8,824 nucleotides of DNA from Candidatus Gastranaerophilales bacterium (GCA_947589525.1 CANQAW010000061.1:1-8824); one strand, 5' to 3'; numbered from the stretch's first letter, positions 1 to 7,759 are shown. The notes: generated from the sequence alone by a model not told the origin. Made by a program: numbers and translations.

Positions 1-2317
1 CGGATAAATCTTTTAAACCCGACAGCGCCATATTCAAGGTTCTTGGAATTGGAGTAGCACTAAGAGAAAGTACATCAATATTTTCTTTAAATTTCTTTAA
101 TTTTTCTTTATGTCTTACACCAAACTTATGCTCTTCATCAATTACCAGAAGTCCTAATTTTTTAAATTTAATATCGTCGCTCAAAAGCCTGTGCGTTGCA
201 ATTACTGCGTCAATTTCGCCGTTATTAATCTTTTCAACCGTTTCTTTTTGCTCTTTTTTGGTGCAAAAACGGTTTAACACTGCAATTCTAACATCAAAAG
301 GTTCAAAGCGTTCTTTTAGGGTTTGATAATGCTGCATGGTAAGTATTGTTGTAGGAGCAATAAGAGCGCTTTGATATCCGCTCATAATTGCTTTAAACAT
401 TGCCCTAAGCGCAACTTCTGTTTTTCCGAAACCTACATCGGCGCACAATAGCCTATCCATAGGTCTTTGGGCTTCCATATCTTTTTTGGTTTCTTTTATT
501 GCTTTTAATTGGTCCGGAGTTTCCGTAAATTCAAAACTGTCCTCCATTTCATATTGCCAAATTGTATCGGGTTCAAAAGCAATCCCTTCCGACATTTTTC
601 TTTTGGCATAAAGGTCTAAAAGGTCATAAGCAATAAGTTCAAGTTCTTTTTTTGCTCTGGATTTAGTTGTTTCCCAAGCACTTCCGCCCATTTTAGACAG
701 CTTGGGTTTTACCGAGCTTGAGCCTCTGTATCTGTACAAAAGGTTAATTTGTTCGGCAGGCATATATAATTTGTCCGTACCCAGAAATTGAATTTCAAGA
801 TAATCTTTCTGATTATCGTCAATTGTCTGTTTTGTAATACCGTTATAAATTCCGATACCGTGAATTGCATGAACTACGTATTCCCCTTGTTTGATATCGT
901 TAACGGTTTCGATAAATTCGGCGCTTTGCTTATTCAAATAATATTTTTTTGCGGTTATATCCCTTTGTGCTTTATTAAAGAGTTCTTTATCCGTTAAAAA
1001 TATTATTTTATTGCTTGAAATTTTTTCATCTTCCAAAACGGCACCCGACGTAGAAATATCATTTAAATAAAAAATATCGGAAGAAAAAATTTCAAATTCG
1101 TCAAAAACTTCTTTTAAGCGGTTGGGATAGTTTGTGGCAATATATATTTTATAGTTTTCGTTCAGAGATTTTTTTATATATTTTGAAATATTTTTCACAT
1201 CGGAGCAAAAAGAAGGTGCAAGACCGGTATTAAATTCAATTATTTTATCGCAATCATCCGATAGAAAATTATCCGCGGAAATGGTTTTAAAGGTTTTTAT
1301 TTCTTTTTTAAAATCTTCAAAACGCACATGATTAAAATTTTCCAAAGGAAGTTTAAAGCCCGATTTTAACCCGTCTTTGTAGTTTTCAAGATATTGTTCA
1401 TCAAGATATTGATATTTGGAAAAAATTTGGCTTGATTCTTTAAAAATTACAATATAATCTTTAAAATATTCCAAAACAGAGTTTAATTTTACTCTGAAAT
1501 AATTAATATAATATTCAATTCCTTCAAAATAGCCCGTTTGTTCAAGTTTTTCCGATAACTCTTCTTTGATTTTTAAAGCAAAATCGTCTTTTTTGTCAGT
1601 CATGCGCTCTATTGCGGATTTAAAATTTTGTTTTAATTTATCATCTAAAATAAATTTATACAAAGGTAAAATAGTAGCCTTATCAATACTTTTAAAACTT
1701 TTTTGATATATCGGGTCAAAATTACGTATATCTTCGACGGTATCCGCAAAAAACTCAATTCTAACAGGATTGTTGTCTAAACCGTAAATATCCAAAATAT
1801 CCCCTCGAAGCGCAAATTCTCCTATGTCCGCAACCGAAGTCACTCTTTTATAACCGTATTCGATAAGTTTTTTCACAATATTTGAATAATCAATCGTATC
1901 TTGTTTTTTAACGGTTATGGAATTACTTTTATAAAACGAAGCATCGGGAAATTTTTCCAACAGCGCCTTAACGGGTGCAAAAACAACATTCGGTTTATTT
2001 AAAAGAATGTTAATCTGCTCTTGATATATATAATAATTTTTATCCAAATCATTATAAAGACTTATCTCCTGAGCCGGCAAAAATGATGTATCCGTTTTCA
2101 AAAGAGTTTCAAAGCTCTTTTGAACTTTAAGAGCGGTTTGTTCATCCGATGTAACATAAAGAACTTTTTTATTTTCTTTTATGATTTTATTTATCAAAAA
2201 CAAATCAAAAGGGTTTATCAGACCGGTTAAAACAAGATTGGTTTTTAAAGCGGAGTTTAAAAAACCGTTAATAAAATCATAATGCAAGCTTGAAAAAATA
2301 TCTTTTAAATTATCCAT
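1..2317 (-). CDS. mfd: Transcription-repair coupling factor Mfd (partial, N-terminal 772 residues)
   Basis: Mfd is an ATP-driven DNA translocase that removes RNA polymerase stalled at lesions and recruits UvrA for nucleotide excision repair. My translation is open from an ATG at 2317 to the window edge. Visible in order: a UvrB-like region at about residues 150-190 (EYGYKRVTSV from 153, then GEFALRGDILDIYG), which is the UvrA-binding part; the CarD-like RNA polymerase interaction domain starting near 478 (GEYVVHAIHGIGIYNG); the linker that precedes the motor (GGSAWETTKSRAKKELE); Walker A ADVGFGKTE with Lys632; DEEH at 727-730; and SATPIPRTLNMALSG from 753. Lys632 lies almost where E. coli Mfd has it (634), so the N-terminus is full length. 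The rest of the motor and the C-terminal domain, about a third of a usual 1150-residue Mfd, lie outside the window. The start overlaps the end of the upstream kinase gene by 8 bases and has no strong Shine-Dalgarno, which suggests translational coupling. Walker A begins with Ala instead of the usual Gly, a tolerated change in SF2 helicases. Identity is near certain. Confidence 0.97.
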   Translation of the reverse strand, partial: MDNLKDIFSSLHYDFINGFLNSALKTNLVLTGLINPFDLFLINKIIKENKKVLYVTSDEQTALKVQKSFETLLKTDTSFLPAQEISLYNDLDKNYYIYQEQINILLNKPNVVFAPVKALLEKFPDASFYKSNSITVKKQDTIDYSNIVKKLIEYGYKRVTSVADIGEFALRGDILDIYGLDNNPVRIEFFADTVEDIRNFDPIYQKSFKSIDKATILPLYKFILDDKLKQNFKSAIERMTDKKDDFALKIKEELSEKLEQTGYFEGIEYYINYFRVKLNSVLEYFKDYIVIFKESSQIFSKYQYLDEQYLENYKDGLKSGFKLPLENFNHVRFEDFKKEIKTFKTISADNFLSDDCDKIIEFNTGLAPSFCSDVKNISKYIKKSLNENYKIYIATNYPNRLKEVFDEFEIFSSDIFYLNDISTSGAVLEDEKISSNKIIFLTDKELFNKAQRDITAKKYYLNKQSAEFIETVNDIKQGEYVVHAIHGIGIYNGITKQTIDDNQKDYLEIQFLGTDKLYMPAEQINLLYRYRGSSSVKPKLSKMGGSAWETTKSRAKKELELIAYDLLDLYAKRKMSEGIAFEPDTIWQYEMEDSFEFTETPDQLKAIKETKKDMEAQRPMDRLLCADVGFGKTEVALRAMFKAIMSGYQSALIAPTTILTMQHYQTLKERFEPFDVRIAVLNRFCTKKEQKETVEKINNGEIDAVIATHRLLSDDIKFKKLGLLVIDEEHKFGVRHKEKLKKFKENIDVLSLSATPIPRTLNMALSGLKDLS

Positions 2318-3290
2318 TGTTCAATTCGCTGTATTTTTCAATCAGGGAAGCGCCGATTACAGCACTGTAGTCCCCTAATTGTGCTTTTTTAAATTCAAGG
2401 TTTCGGCTTGACAGTGCAAGAGTTTTAGTTTTGGTAAGGTTTATTGTTTTTAAATATATTTCGTCCGCTCCCTGAATTAATCCCCCTCCCAATATAACTA
2501 AATCGGGATTTAAAAAGTTGACGGCATTTGCAATGGCGCTTGAGAGATATTCGACTGCTTCGTTTACGCATAGTGTCGTTACTTCATCATGAGCATCAAG
2601 CGCCATTTTAATATGCTTTGTTGAAAAATTGGATGAATCGGTAAAATCGGTAATAACCGTTCTTTTTCCTTTTTTAATAAGACCTTGTATTCTTGCTTCT
2701 ATCGCACTTCTTGAAGCATACGCTTCAAGACAGCCAAAACTTCCGCAAGCACAGGCTCTTCCGTTTTTATCTATTATTGTGTGACCGAGCTCGCCTGCAA
2801 CTCCGTCAGAACCCAAATAAATTTTTCTGTCTATGATTATGGAAGAACCAATTCCCGTTCCTATAAAAATACATAAAATGTTTTTATTGTTGACTCCTGC
2901 GCCTGCCAGAAGTTCTCCTGTTGCGGCGGCTTCAACGTCATTTAGGATATAAGTTTTTAATCCGTATTTTTCTTCAATTATCTCTTTTAAGGGAAGCTCG
3001 GTTATTTCCAAATTGCAAGCGTTCAAAATTATCCCTTTTTCTCTTTCAATTTGTCCCGCACAGGCAACTGAAATAAAATTAATTTGTGTTTTATCCGCTT
3101 TTGAGATTTTGAAAAGCTCGTCTATTGCTTCAAAAACTTTAAGGGTTATTTTTTTAGCGCCTTTTTCTTTTTTAGTCTTTTTTTTAATTTCAAAAAGAAC
3201 TTTATTTGTATCTTTTTCAACAAGAGCGCACAAAACTTTCGTTCCGCCCAAATCGAGCGCAATATTATATTTTTTATTGTTTATTGTCAT
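2310..3290 (-). CDS. ROK-family sugar kinase (glucokinase-like)
   Basis: This is a 326-residue cytoplasmic kinase of the ROK family, probably phosphorylating glucose or a related hexose or amino sugar with ATP. Features seen: the N-terminal phosphate-binding loop DLGGTK (residues 13-18), catalytic Asp118 in LNDVEAAATGE, GTGIG (144-148), the ROK sugar-binding motif GELGH (166-170), the zinc-binding cluster CACGSFGC with Cys180, Cys182 and Cys187 (His170 is the expected fourth ligand), and the adenosine-loop motif DLVILGGG near 263-270. Length is normal for ROK kinases. There is no N-terminal helix-turn-helix, so it is an enzyme and not a ROK repressor (NagC/XylR type). The ATG at 3290 is preceded by GGAATGAAGG and lies 17 bases inside the acyltransferase gene; the stop overlaps the mfd start. 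Substrate cannot be fixed from sequence: glucokinase is the commonest annotation for this motif set, but N-acetylglucosamine, N-acetylmannosamine or fructose kinases look alike. Confidence 0.93.
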   Translation of the reverse strand: MTINNKKYNIALDLGGTKVLCALVEKDTNKVLFEIKKKTKKEKGAKKITLKVFEAIDELFKISKADKTQINFISVACAGQIEREKGIILNACNLEITELPLKEIIEEKYGLKTYILNDVEAAATGELLAGAGVNNKNILCIFIGTGIGSSIIIDRKIYLGSDGVAGELGHTIIDKNGRACACGSFGCLEAYASRSAIEARIQGLIKKGKRTVITDFTDSSNFSTKHIKMALDAHDEVTTLCVNEAVEYLSSAIANAVNFLNPDLVILGGGLIQGADEIYLKTINLTKTKTLALSSRNLEFKKAQLGDYSAVIGASLIEKYSELNNG

Positions 3291-4101
3291 CCTTCATTCC
3301 GATGTTTTTAAGTCTTCGCTCTATATCTCTCCACCAGCTCAGAGGTTGTTTATATAAATATTGATATCCGTCAAAATTTCCTTGGGAAATTTGTTTTTGT
3401 TGATTATCGCACAATATTTCAAATTCACGCTCAAGCTTATGGCAAAATTCTTTCCTGTCATAATTAAACTCATAGAATTTCCGAACTTCGCCAAATTCCA
3501 TTACCACTTCGGGTTTATCCTGCCTCAAAAAAGTATAGTTAACGCTCACGGGGCAAAGATTTATACCTCCGTATTTTTTAACGGCATTTTCCGTCAAATA
3601 GGCAAGTCCGGATTGAAAAACTTCGGGACGATAATGAGGCGGGCGAATTATACCTTGCGGAAACAACCAAAAATTAATATCGGGGTCTTTTAATGTGGTA
3701 ACCGCATATTTTAAAGATTTAACCGCATCCTGAGCGGATTTTTTATTTACGGGAAAACAACCTATATATTGAAACAAAGGAAACCTGTTCATTTCCTCAA
3801 TCATAAGCCGTAATCTTCCCTTCATTATAAATCTTGCAACATTAAAACCTATAATTCCGTCCCACCAATTATTGTGATTTGTGTAAAATAAAACAGAGTG
3901 AGTCTTATCTCTTTTTTCAAGATTTTCTCCGCCTTTATACATAAAAGAATGAAATCTTGTCCGTACCATTTTTTTAAATACAAAATCTGCAACAAACAAC
4001 CAAAAAGGATTATCCTTTGCCGTTCTGAATTTTTCTTCCCTGTTTCTCAAAATTGTGGGTGGAGTGTCACAATATAGATGCTGCGGTGTTTTAATTGTCA
4101 T
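3274..4101 (-). CDS. PlsC-like lysophospholipid acyltransferase family protein
   Basis: A 275-residue member of the glycerolipid acyltransferase (PlsC/AGPAT) superfamily, expected to transfer a fatty acyl chain to a lysophospholipid or other lipid acceptor at the inner face of the membrane. The catalytic HX4D motif is seen as NHNNWWDG (His76, Asp81). The acceptor-binding block follows as QYIGCFPVNK (111-120). The third block is FWLFPQGIIRPPHYRP (about 144-159), where classical PlsC has a FPEGTR-type motif. A CPVSVNY stretch near the expected fourth block is also present. There is no signal peptide and no clear multi-pass membrane region; the N-terminal aromatic stretch NPFWLFVADFVF may be a membrane-contact helix. 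It starts 6 bases after the stop of the large AAA protein, with AGAGG inside that gene's last codons as a distant possible ribosome-binding site, and overlaps the kinase by 17 bases. The FPQG variant suggests a subgroup separate from housekeeping phosphatidate-forming PlsC, so I give no symbol. Confidence 0.88.
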   Translation of the reverse strand: MTIKTPQHLYCDTPPTILRNREEKFRTAKDNPFWLFVADFVFKKMVRTRFHSFMYKGGENLEKRDKTHSVLFYTNHNNWWDGIIGFNVARFIMKGRLRLMIEEMNRFPLFQYIGCFPVNKKSAQDAVKSLKYAVTTLKDPDINFWLFPQGIIRPPHYRPEVFQSGLAYLTENAVKKYGGINLCPVSVNYTFLRQDKPEVVMEFGEVRKFYEFNYDRKEFCHKLEREFEILCDNQQKQISQGNFDGYQYLYKQPLSWWRDIERRLKNIGMKDDNKQ

Positions 4102-4107
4102 AAATGA

Positions 4108-7100
4108 TTACTTATCCTCTAATATTCGATTTAATTGACAATGTGCCCTGAAAGACGTCAGTTCTTTTTCTATTTTTTTAATTATATTTACTAAATTTAA
4201 CCTTTGACATAATTCTATTGATTTATTATACATTTTTATAACATTTTTGGCATATTCAACTTTTTTATTATCGGGCTGAATGGATAAATTTTCTCTTGCT
4301 ATTGTTGTTTTAAGCCAAGTTAATCTTGCCTGAAGATACAAAAGCTCATTTTCATTAGCACAATTAAGCGCCTGTTCGCAATACATTCCCGCATTTTCCT
4401 TATCGTTCAGTTTGAGATATACCTTAGAGAGAAGCTCTTGGAAAAGAATTTTAAAATAACTGTTGTTATTTTGTGCATTTTCACAAATCTTAACAGCTTT
4501 TTCGCATATTTCTATGCAATACATATCCGTTTTATTGTATGCCGTTGAAGCGGCCGAAATATACCAAGACAGGAGAGCTCCGAAGGCTATTTTCTTAGAA
4601 GAAAAATACTGCATTTGCTCGGTTGCGATTTCCAAAGCTTTAAGATAGGATTTTTCTTCAAGAAAAACATAAGCAAGCAGTGTTTTTAAAATATTTTTTG
4701 AAACTTCGTCATTTGAATTATTGGCATACGCCGTTGCTTCAAAAAGTTCATCTTTAATTGTATCAAAATCATACCTTAAAATTTTATTTATTAAACTGAT
4801 TATATTCCATTCGCAAACCATTTTGGGCGCATCAATTACATAAGAAAAATCCGTAACTATATCTTGCAAAATAGCATCAGATTCATCAAAGTTTCCTTTT
4901 GAAGTTTTTGCCATTGCATTTGCATAAGCAAGTCTGATTTTAAGAAGCTCTGAGCGGACTCCTTTTTCTTTTGATAAAACTTTTTCTATTTCGGATATTA
5001 ATTCAATCGCCAGAGGAGAACCTTGCTGGCTGTAACTTTGAGCTAAAATTATATTTGCTTCAATCCATGCGTAGAATATTTCGCTTTGAGATATCCACTT
5101 ATGTTTAGAAAAAATATTAAGATTTTTTTGTAAAACAGGATTAATTTCACTGTTTACAAGGCTTGCCAGTTCTTCCCAAGAACCCAATTGAAGCAATGCT
5201 TCAAGTTTTCTTGTTTTAATAAGCGTGGTTTTCAGTTCATGAACATATTTCTTGTCTTGAGCATCTTTTAAATTGAAATATTTTAAAACATTATCGACTA
5301 TTTCTATACAACCCGTATAATCCTGAGTTAAATATGTGCTTTTAACAAGATATCCCGATATATCTATGATTTTATTTACGGCATAGTTAATTTGTTCCTG
5401 CGTTTTATTTTTATCTTCTTTTTGAAAAGATACGATAACATTTGTCAAATAATCCTTCGCTTCCTGAGGATTTTTTGTGTATATCAGTTTTCCGAGTCTT
5501 TCGCAAATATTGTTTTTTGTATATTCAAGATTATCAAGCTTGACATTTTCCAATAATATCAAACATTGTTTTTGAGCCATTGTGTATAAACTTACATCAC
5601 CTATATAGCTTGAATATCTTAAACTGTACGTCCAAAGACTGAAGGCAAGAGTCTTGTTTCCGGTAATTTGAGCTAAAATCGGACATATTAAAGGAGTGGA
5701 GATAATTTTGTTATTTAAATGCGTCAGCATAAGCTGAACATATTTTTTAACCTCGGGTTCTTCTTTTGCTTGTATATAACAATAAGACCAAATTAAAGAA
5801 TTTCTAAACCCGTACTTATCCTCTCGTCTGAGTTTCAAATAACCTTTTTTCTCCAATGTCAAAAGAGAATCGCGAAATTCATTTTCGCTTAATTCCAGCA
5901 CGGGAGCAAGAATTTTATCATCTATTAAATCTCCGAGCAAAGAAGCCGTATTTAACAGAATATAGTCTTTTATATTATTTTCTTTTAAAAATTCAAGTCT
6001 TAAAACTTTTTTGACAAAATCTCTGCTTTCTTTAATATTTAAAGTTTTCAGAGAAATATTAAGACAATTTTGATTGTTTAATTTAGTTGTTTGGAAATAC
6101 ATAGCGGGACTGTGATGATTTTTGTATCCCAGAACTATTTTTGCATCCGTGTCAAAGAAATCATCTTCAACCAAATATTTTAAAAATCCGTAAGAAGATT
6201 CGTCTATTAAATCAAAATCATCAATTATTAAAACAAGTCTTTTTTTGCGTTTTAAATAATCAAAAACTTCTCTCAAATGATTGTATGTTATTTCTTTATT
6301 AATTAAGATATTTTCAAAATCATCTTTTTTCATCGGATAGATGATGTTTGCGAGAGTTTCCACCTTTTCTTCGTCAAGTTTTTCAATGCCGAGCTTTTCC
6401 AAGACATTTTTTTCAAATTCCTTAATATCAAATTCATCATTTAAAACATTCGGGCATTCAAAAAATTTCACAAAAAAACTTTGTATTAAACCATACGGAC
6501 TGATTTGAGTTAAAGCACTGCATTGAGCATAAAAAGTCAGGTAGTCTCTGTATTCGCTTTTTGAAAGATGAAAGTTTAAATCATTTAAAAGATGGGTTTT
6601 ACCTGCGCCTCTGGGAGCGTTTAGCGCAATAACCTTCATTTTTGATTCGGAATCCGAAATGTTATTTAAAATCATGTCAAGACTTTTTTCATATCTGTGA
6701 ACTTCGGATTGTTCAAAAACTGGTTTTTGGTCTAAAAAGACCATTTTATAAGAATCGGGAGAAATTTTAATTAATGATAAATCATTATTTAATTTTGAAT
6801 ATGCGCCGTCCGATACTATAATATCTTTGTCGGAACCGAATTTTAACTGATTTACTTCTTTTGTTTTTCTTACTTCATCAATCGTAGTAATTGCAAATTT
6901 GTATGAAATTCCTCTGTCTAAAGTTTTTTCGAGTATTTCATTAAATTTTAAAAATTCCTTGTCGAATTGTTCAACCATTTCAAGAATGTTGATTGATTTT
7001 GTATAGTTAAGTTTAAACATTACACAATGAGAATTTAAAAAATTGCACTCTCTGTCAAATGCTATTTTGACGTTTGTTTTAATATTTTGAATTACTTTTT

Positions 7101-7635
7101 GTTTAAATTCGTCTTTGTCATATTTTTCAAAAATTTTATCAAGATTAATAAAGTCAATATAAAATAAAAAGGTGCTTCCGGAAAATTCGCTTATTTTTTG
7201 AGGCATTTTTGCCTCTTTATTTGAAGGCGCTTTTTGAGGCTGCTTATTGGTTTGGGATTTAAAGGTAATCTGTTTTTGAGTAAAAGTTTCTTCTTTGGTT
7301 TTAAGTTTTATTGAAGAATTTTCCTTTTCCTGCTTTGATGAATTCGCCGAAAGTTTGTCCAATCTCTCCTTTAAACTGCCCGATTTAATAACTCTTCTTT
7401 TCTCGTCCGTTTCAAAAGAATACGAACATTTCCTGCATTTTTTTGACCAGGAAAAATTTTTTGTATTGCATATAGGGCAAAGTTTAATTAATACATAACC
7501 GCATTTTTCACAACTGACAGGACCTAAATGAGTAGGGGATTTGCATTTAGGACAAGTAAAAATCAGTTTTAGATTGCAATTCGGACAAAAAATGTCGTTA
7601 TCTGACACTTCAGTCTTACATCTCGGACAAATCAA
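4108..7635 (-). CDS. Large multidomain protein: triple zinc ribbon, degenerate cyclase-like domain, AAA ATPase, TPR-like C-terminus
   Basis: A 1175-residue cytoplasmic protein with no signal peptide or membrane segment. Domains in order: three CXXC-X10-CXXC zinc ribbons (Cys 3/6/17/20, 28/31/42/45, 53/56/67/70); a Lys/Gln-rich, probably disordered linker (about 75-152); a domain (about 153-310) whose layout resembles class III nucleotide cyclases but has poor active-site residues; an AAA-type ATPase (about 320-560) with Walker A APRGAGKTHLL (Lys346, Thr347) and Walker B VLIIDDFD (Asp472, Asp473); a probable winged-helix segment (about 565-620); and a long alpha-helical region to the end with TPR-like repeats (clearest at about 986-1008 and 1066-1092). 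This order matches the known zinc ribbon-cyclase-AAA-TPR proteins related in plan to soluble adenylyl cyclase, often annotated as signalling ATPases of unknown role. The start is a TTG: an in-frame TAA at 7642-7644 precludes an upstream start, and TTG gives the typical MxCPxC opening. It is the first gene of the minus-strand unit. The precise function is unknown; sensing and scaffolding is inference. Confidence 0.9.
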   Translation of the reverse strand: MICPRCKTEVSDNDIFCPNCNLKLIFTCPKCKSPTHLGPVSCEKCGYVLIKLCPICNTKNFSWSKKCRKCSYSFETDEKRRVIKSGSLKERLDKLSANSSKQEKENSSIKLKTKEETFTQKQITFKSQTNKQPQKAPSNKEAKMPQKISEFSGSTFLFYIDFINLDKIFEKYDKDEFKQKVIQNIKTNVKIAFDRECNFLNSHCVMFKLNYTKSINILEMVEQFDKEFLKFNEILEKTLDRGISYKFAITTIDEVRKTKEVNQLKFGSDKDIIVSDGAYSKLNNDLSLIKISPDSYKMVFLDQKPVFEQSEVHRYEKSLDMILNNISDSESKMKVIALNAPRGAGKTHLLNDLNFHLSKSEYRDYLTFYAQCSALTQISPYGLIQSFFVKFFECPNVLNDEFDIKEFEKNVLEKLGIEKLDEEKVETLANIIYPMKKDDFENILINKEITYNHLREVFDYLKRKKRLVLIIDDFDLIDESSYGFLKYLVEDDFFDTDAKIVLGYKNHHSPAMYFQTTKLNNQNCLNISLKTLNIKESRDFVKKVLRLEFLKENNIKDYILLNTASLLGDLIDDKILAPVLELSENEFRDSLLTLEKKGYLKLRREDKYGFRNSLIWSYCYIQAKEEPEVKKYVQLMLTHLNNKIISTPLICPILAQITGNKTLAFSLWTYSLRYSSYIGDVSLYTMAQKQCLILLENVKLDNLEYTKNNICERLGKLIYTKNPQEAKDYLTNVIVSFQKEDKNKTQEQINYAVNKIIDISGYLVKSTYLTQDYTGCIEIVDNVLKYFNLKDAQDKKYVHELKTTLIKTRKLEALLQLGSWEELASLVNSEINPVLQKNLNIFSKHKWISQSEIFYAWIEANIILAQSYSQQGSPLAIELISEIEKVLSKEKGVRSELLKIRLAYANAMAKTSKGNFDESDAILQDIVTDFSYVIDAPKMVCEWNIISLINKILRYDFDTIKDELFEATAYANNSNDEVSKNILKTLLAYVFLEEKSYLKALEIATEQMQYFSSKKIAFGALLSWYISAASTAYNKTDMYCIEICEKAVKICENAQNNNSYFKILFQELLSKVYLKLNDKENAGMYCEQALNCANENELLYLQARLTWLKTTIARENLSIQPDNKKVEYAKNVIKMYNKSIELCQRLNLVNIIKKIEKELTSFRAHCQLNRILEDK

Positions 7636-7670
7636 TTCTTTTTACCCGTTGTATACTGTAACTAATAAAA

Positions 7671-7697
7671 ATTATAATACAAATATCTCAAATACAA
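7671..7697 (-). promoter_or_regulatory. Candidate promoter for the minus-strand four-gene unit
   Basis: On the minus strand a perfect TATAAT lies at 7671-7676. The best -35 match upstream is TTGTAT at 7692-7697, a short 15-base spacer; AATTGT at 7694-7699 would give 17 bases but a poorer match. The start of transcription would fall near 7664, leaving a leader of about 29 bases before the TTG start at 7635. The leader contains GGGTAAAAAGAA just before the start codon, at best a weak Shine-Dalgarno. The region is very AT-rich, so chance matches are likely; the perfect -10 and its correct place in a divergent gap are the support. Confidence 0.5.
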
Positions 7698-7708
7698 TTA
7701 AAATTGTA
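7693..7708. promoter_or_regulatory. 16-base perfect palindrome, candidate operator between divergent genes
   Basis: TACAATT-AA-AATTGTA is a perfect inverted repeat with 7-base arms and a 2-base centre. It covers the -35 area of the candidate minus-strand promoter and lies just upstream of the candidate pdxJ -35 elements. A dimeric regulator bound here could touch both transcription units. I do not recognise it as the box of a known regulator. The AT-rich background makes a chance palindrome possible, so this is a candidate only. Confidence 0.35.
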
Positions 7709-7712
7709 AATT

Positions 7713-7753
7713 TTGTAAATATTTTGTTTTTTCGGTATTTTTTGGTGTATATT
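7713..7753 (+). promoter_or_regulatory. Candidate pdxJ promoter(s), possibly giving a leaderless mRNA
   Basis: Two overlapping sigma-70-like matches are visible. One is TTGTAA (7713-7718), 17 bases, TATTTT (7736-7741). The other is TTGTTT (7724-7729), 18 bases, TATATT (7748-7753). The second would start transcription at about 7760, which is the A of the pdxJ ATG; the first would leave a leader of only about 11 bases. Neither leaves room for a normal ribosome-binding site. AT-rich sequence weakens the matches. Confidence 0.4.
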
Positions 7754-7759
7754 TTAAGT

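Noticed and set aside
419..445. Mfd Walker A starting with Ala (ADVGFGKT) as a sign of a defective motor
   Set aside because: SF2 helicases often have Ala at this position (AxxxxGKT); Lys632, Thr633 and DEEH are intact.
788..997. Plus-strand 69-residue hydrophobic reading frame
   Set aside because: It lies antisense within mfd, including the conserved polymerase-interaction domain, and its hydrophobic look comes from AT-rich antisense codons.
3013..3693. Plus-strand reading frames opposite the kinase and acyltransferase genes (3013-3357, 3361-3693)
   Set aside because: Both are antisense to well-supported enzymes with conserved motifs and have no ribosome-binding site or recognisable domain.
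4463..4648. Plus-strand frame opposite the TPR-like region, and another at 7295-7498
   Set aside because: Both are short shadows of the large minus-strand gene, with no independent signal.
7541..7759. A 73-codon in-frame extension upstream of the pdxJ ATG
   Set aside because: It is antisense to the zinc-ribbon coding region and the intergenic gap, shows no PdxJ similarity, and the family starts at MKLGVNIDH.
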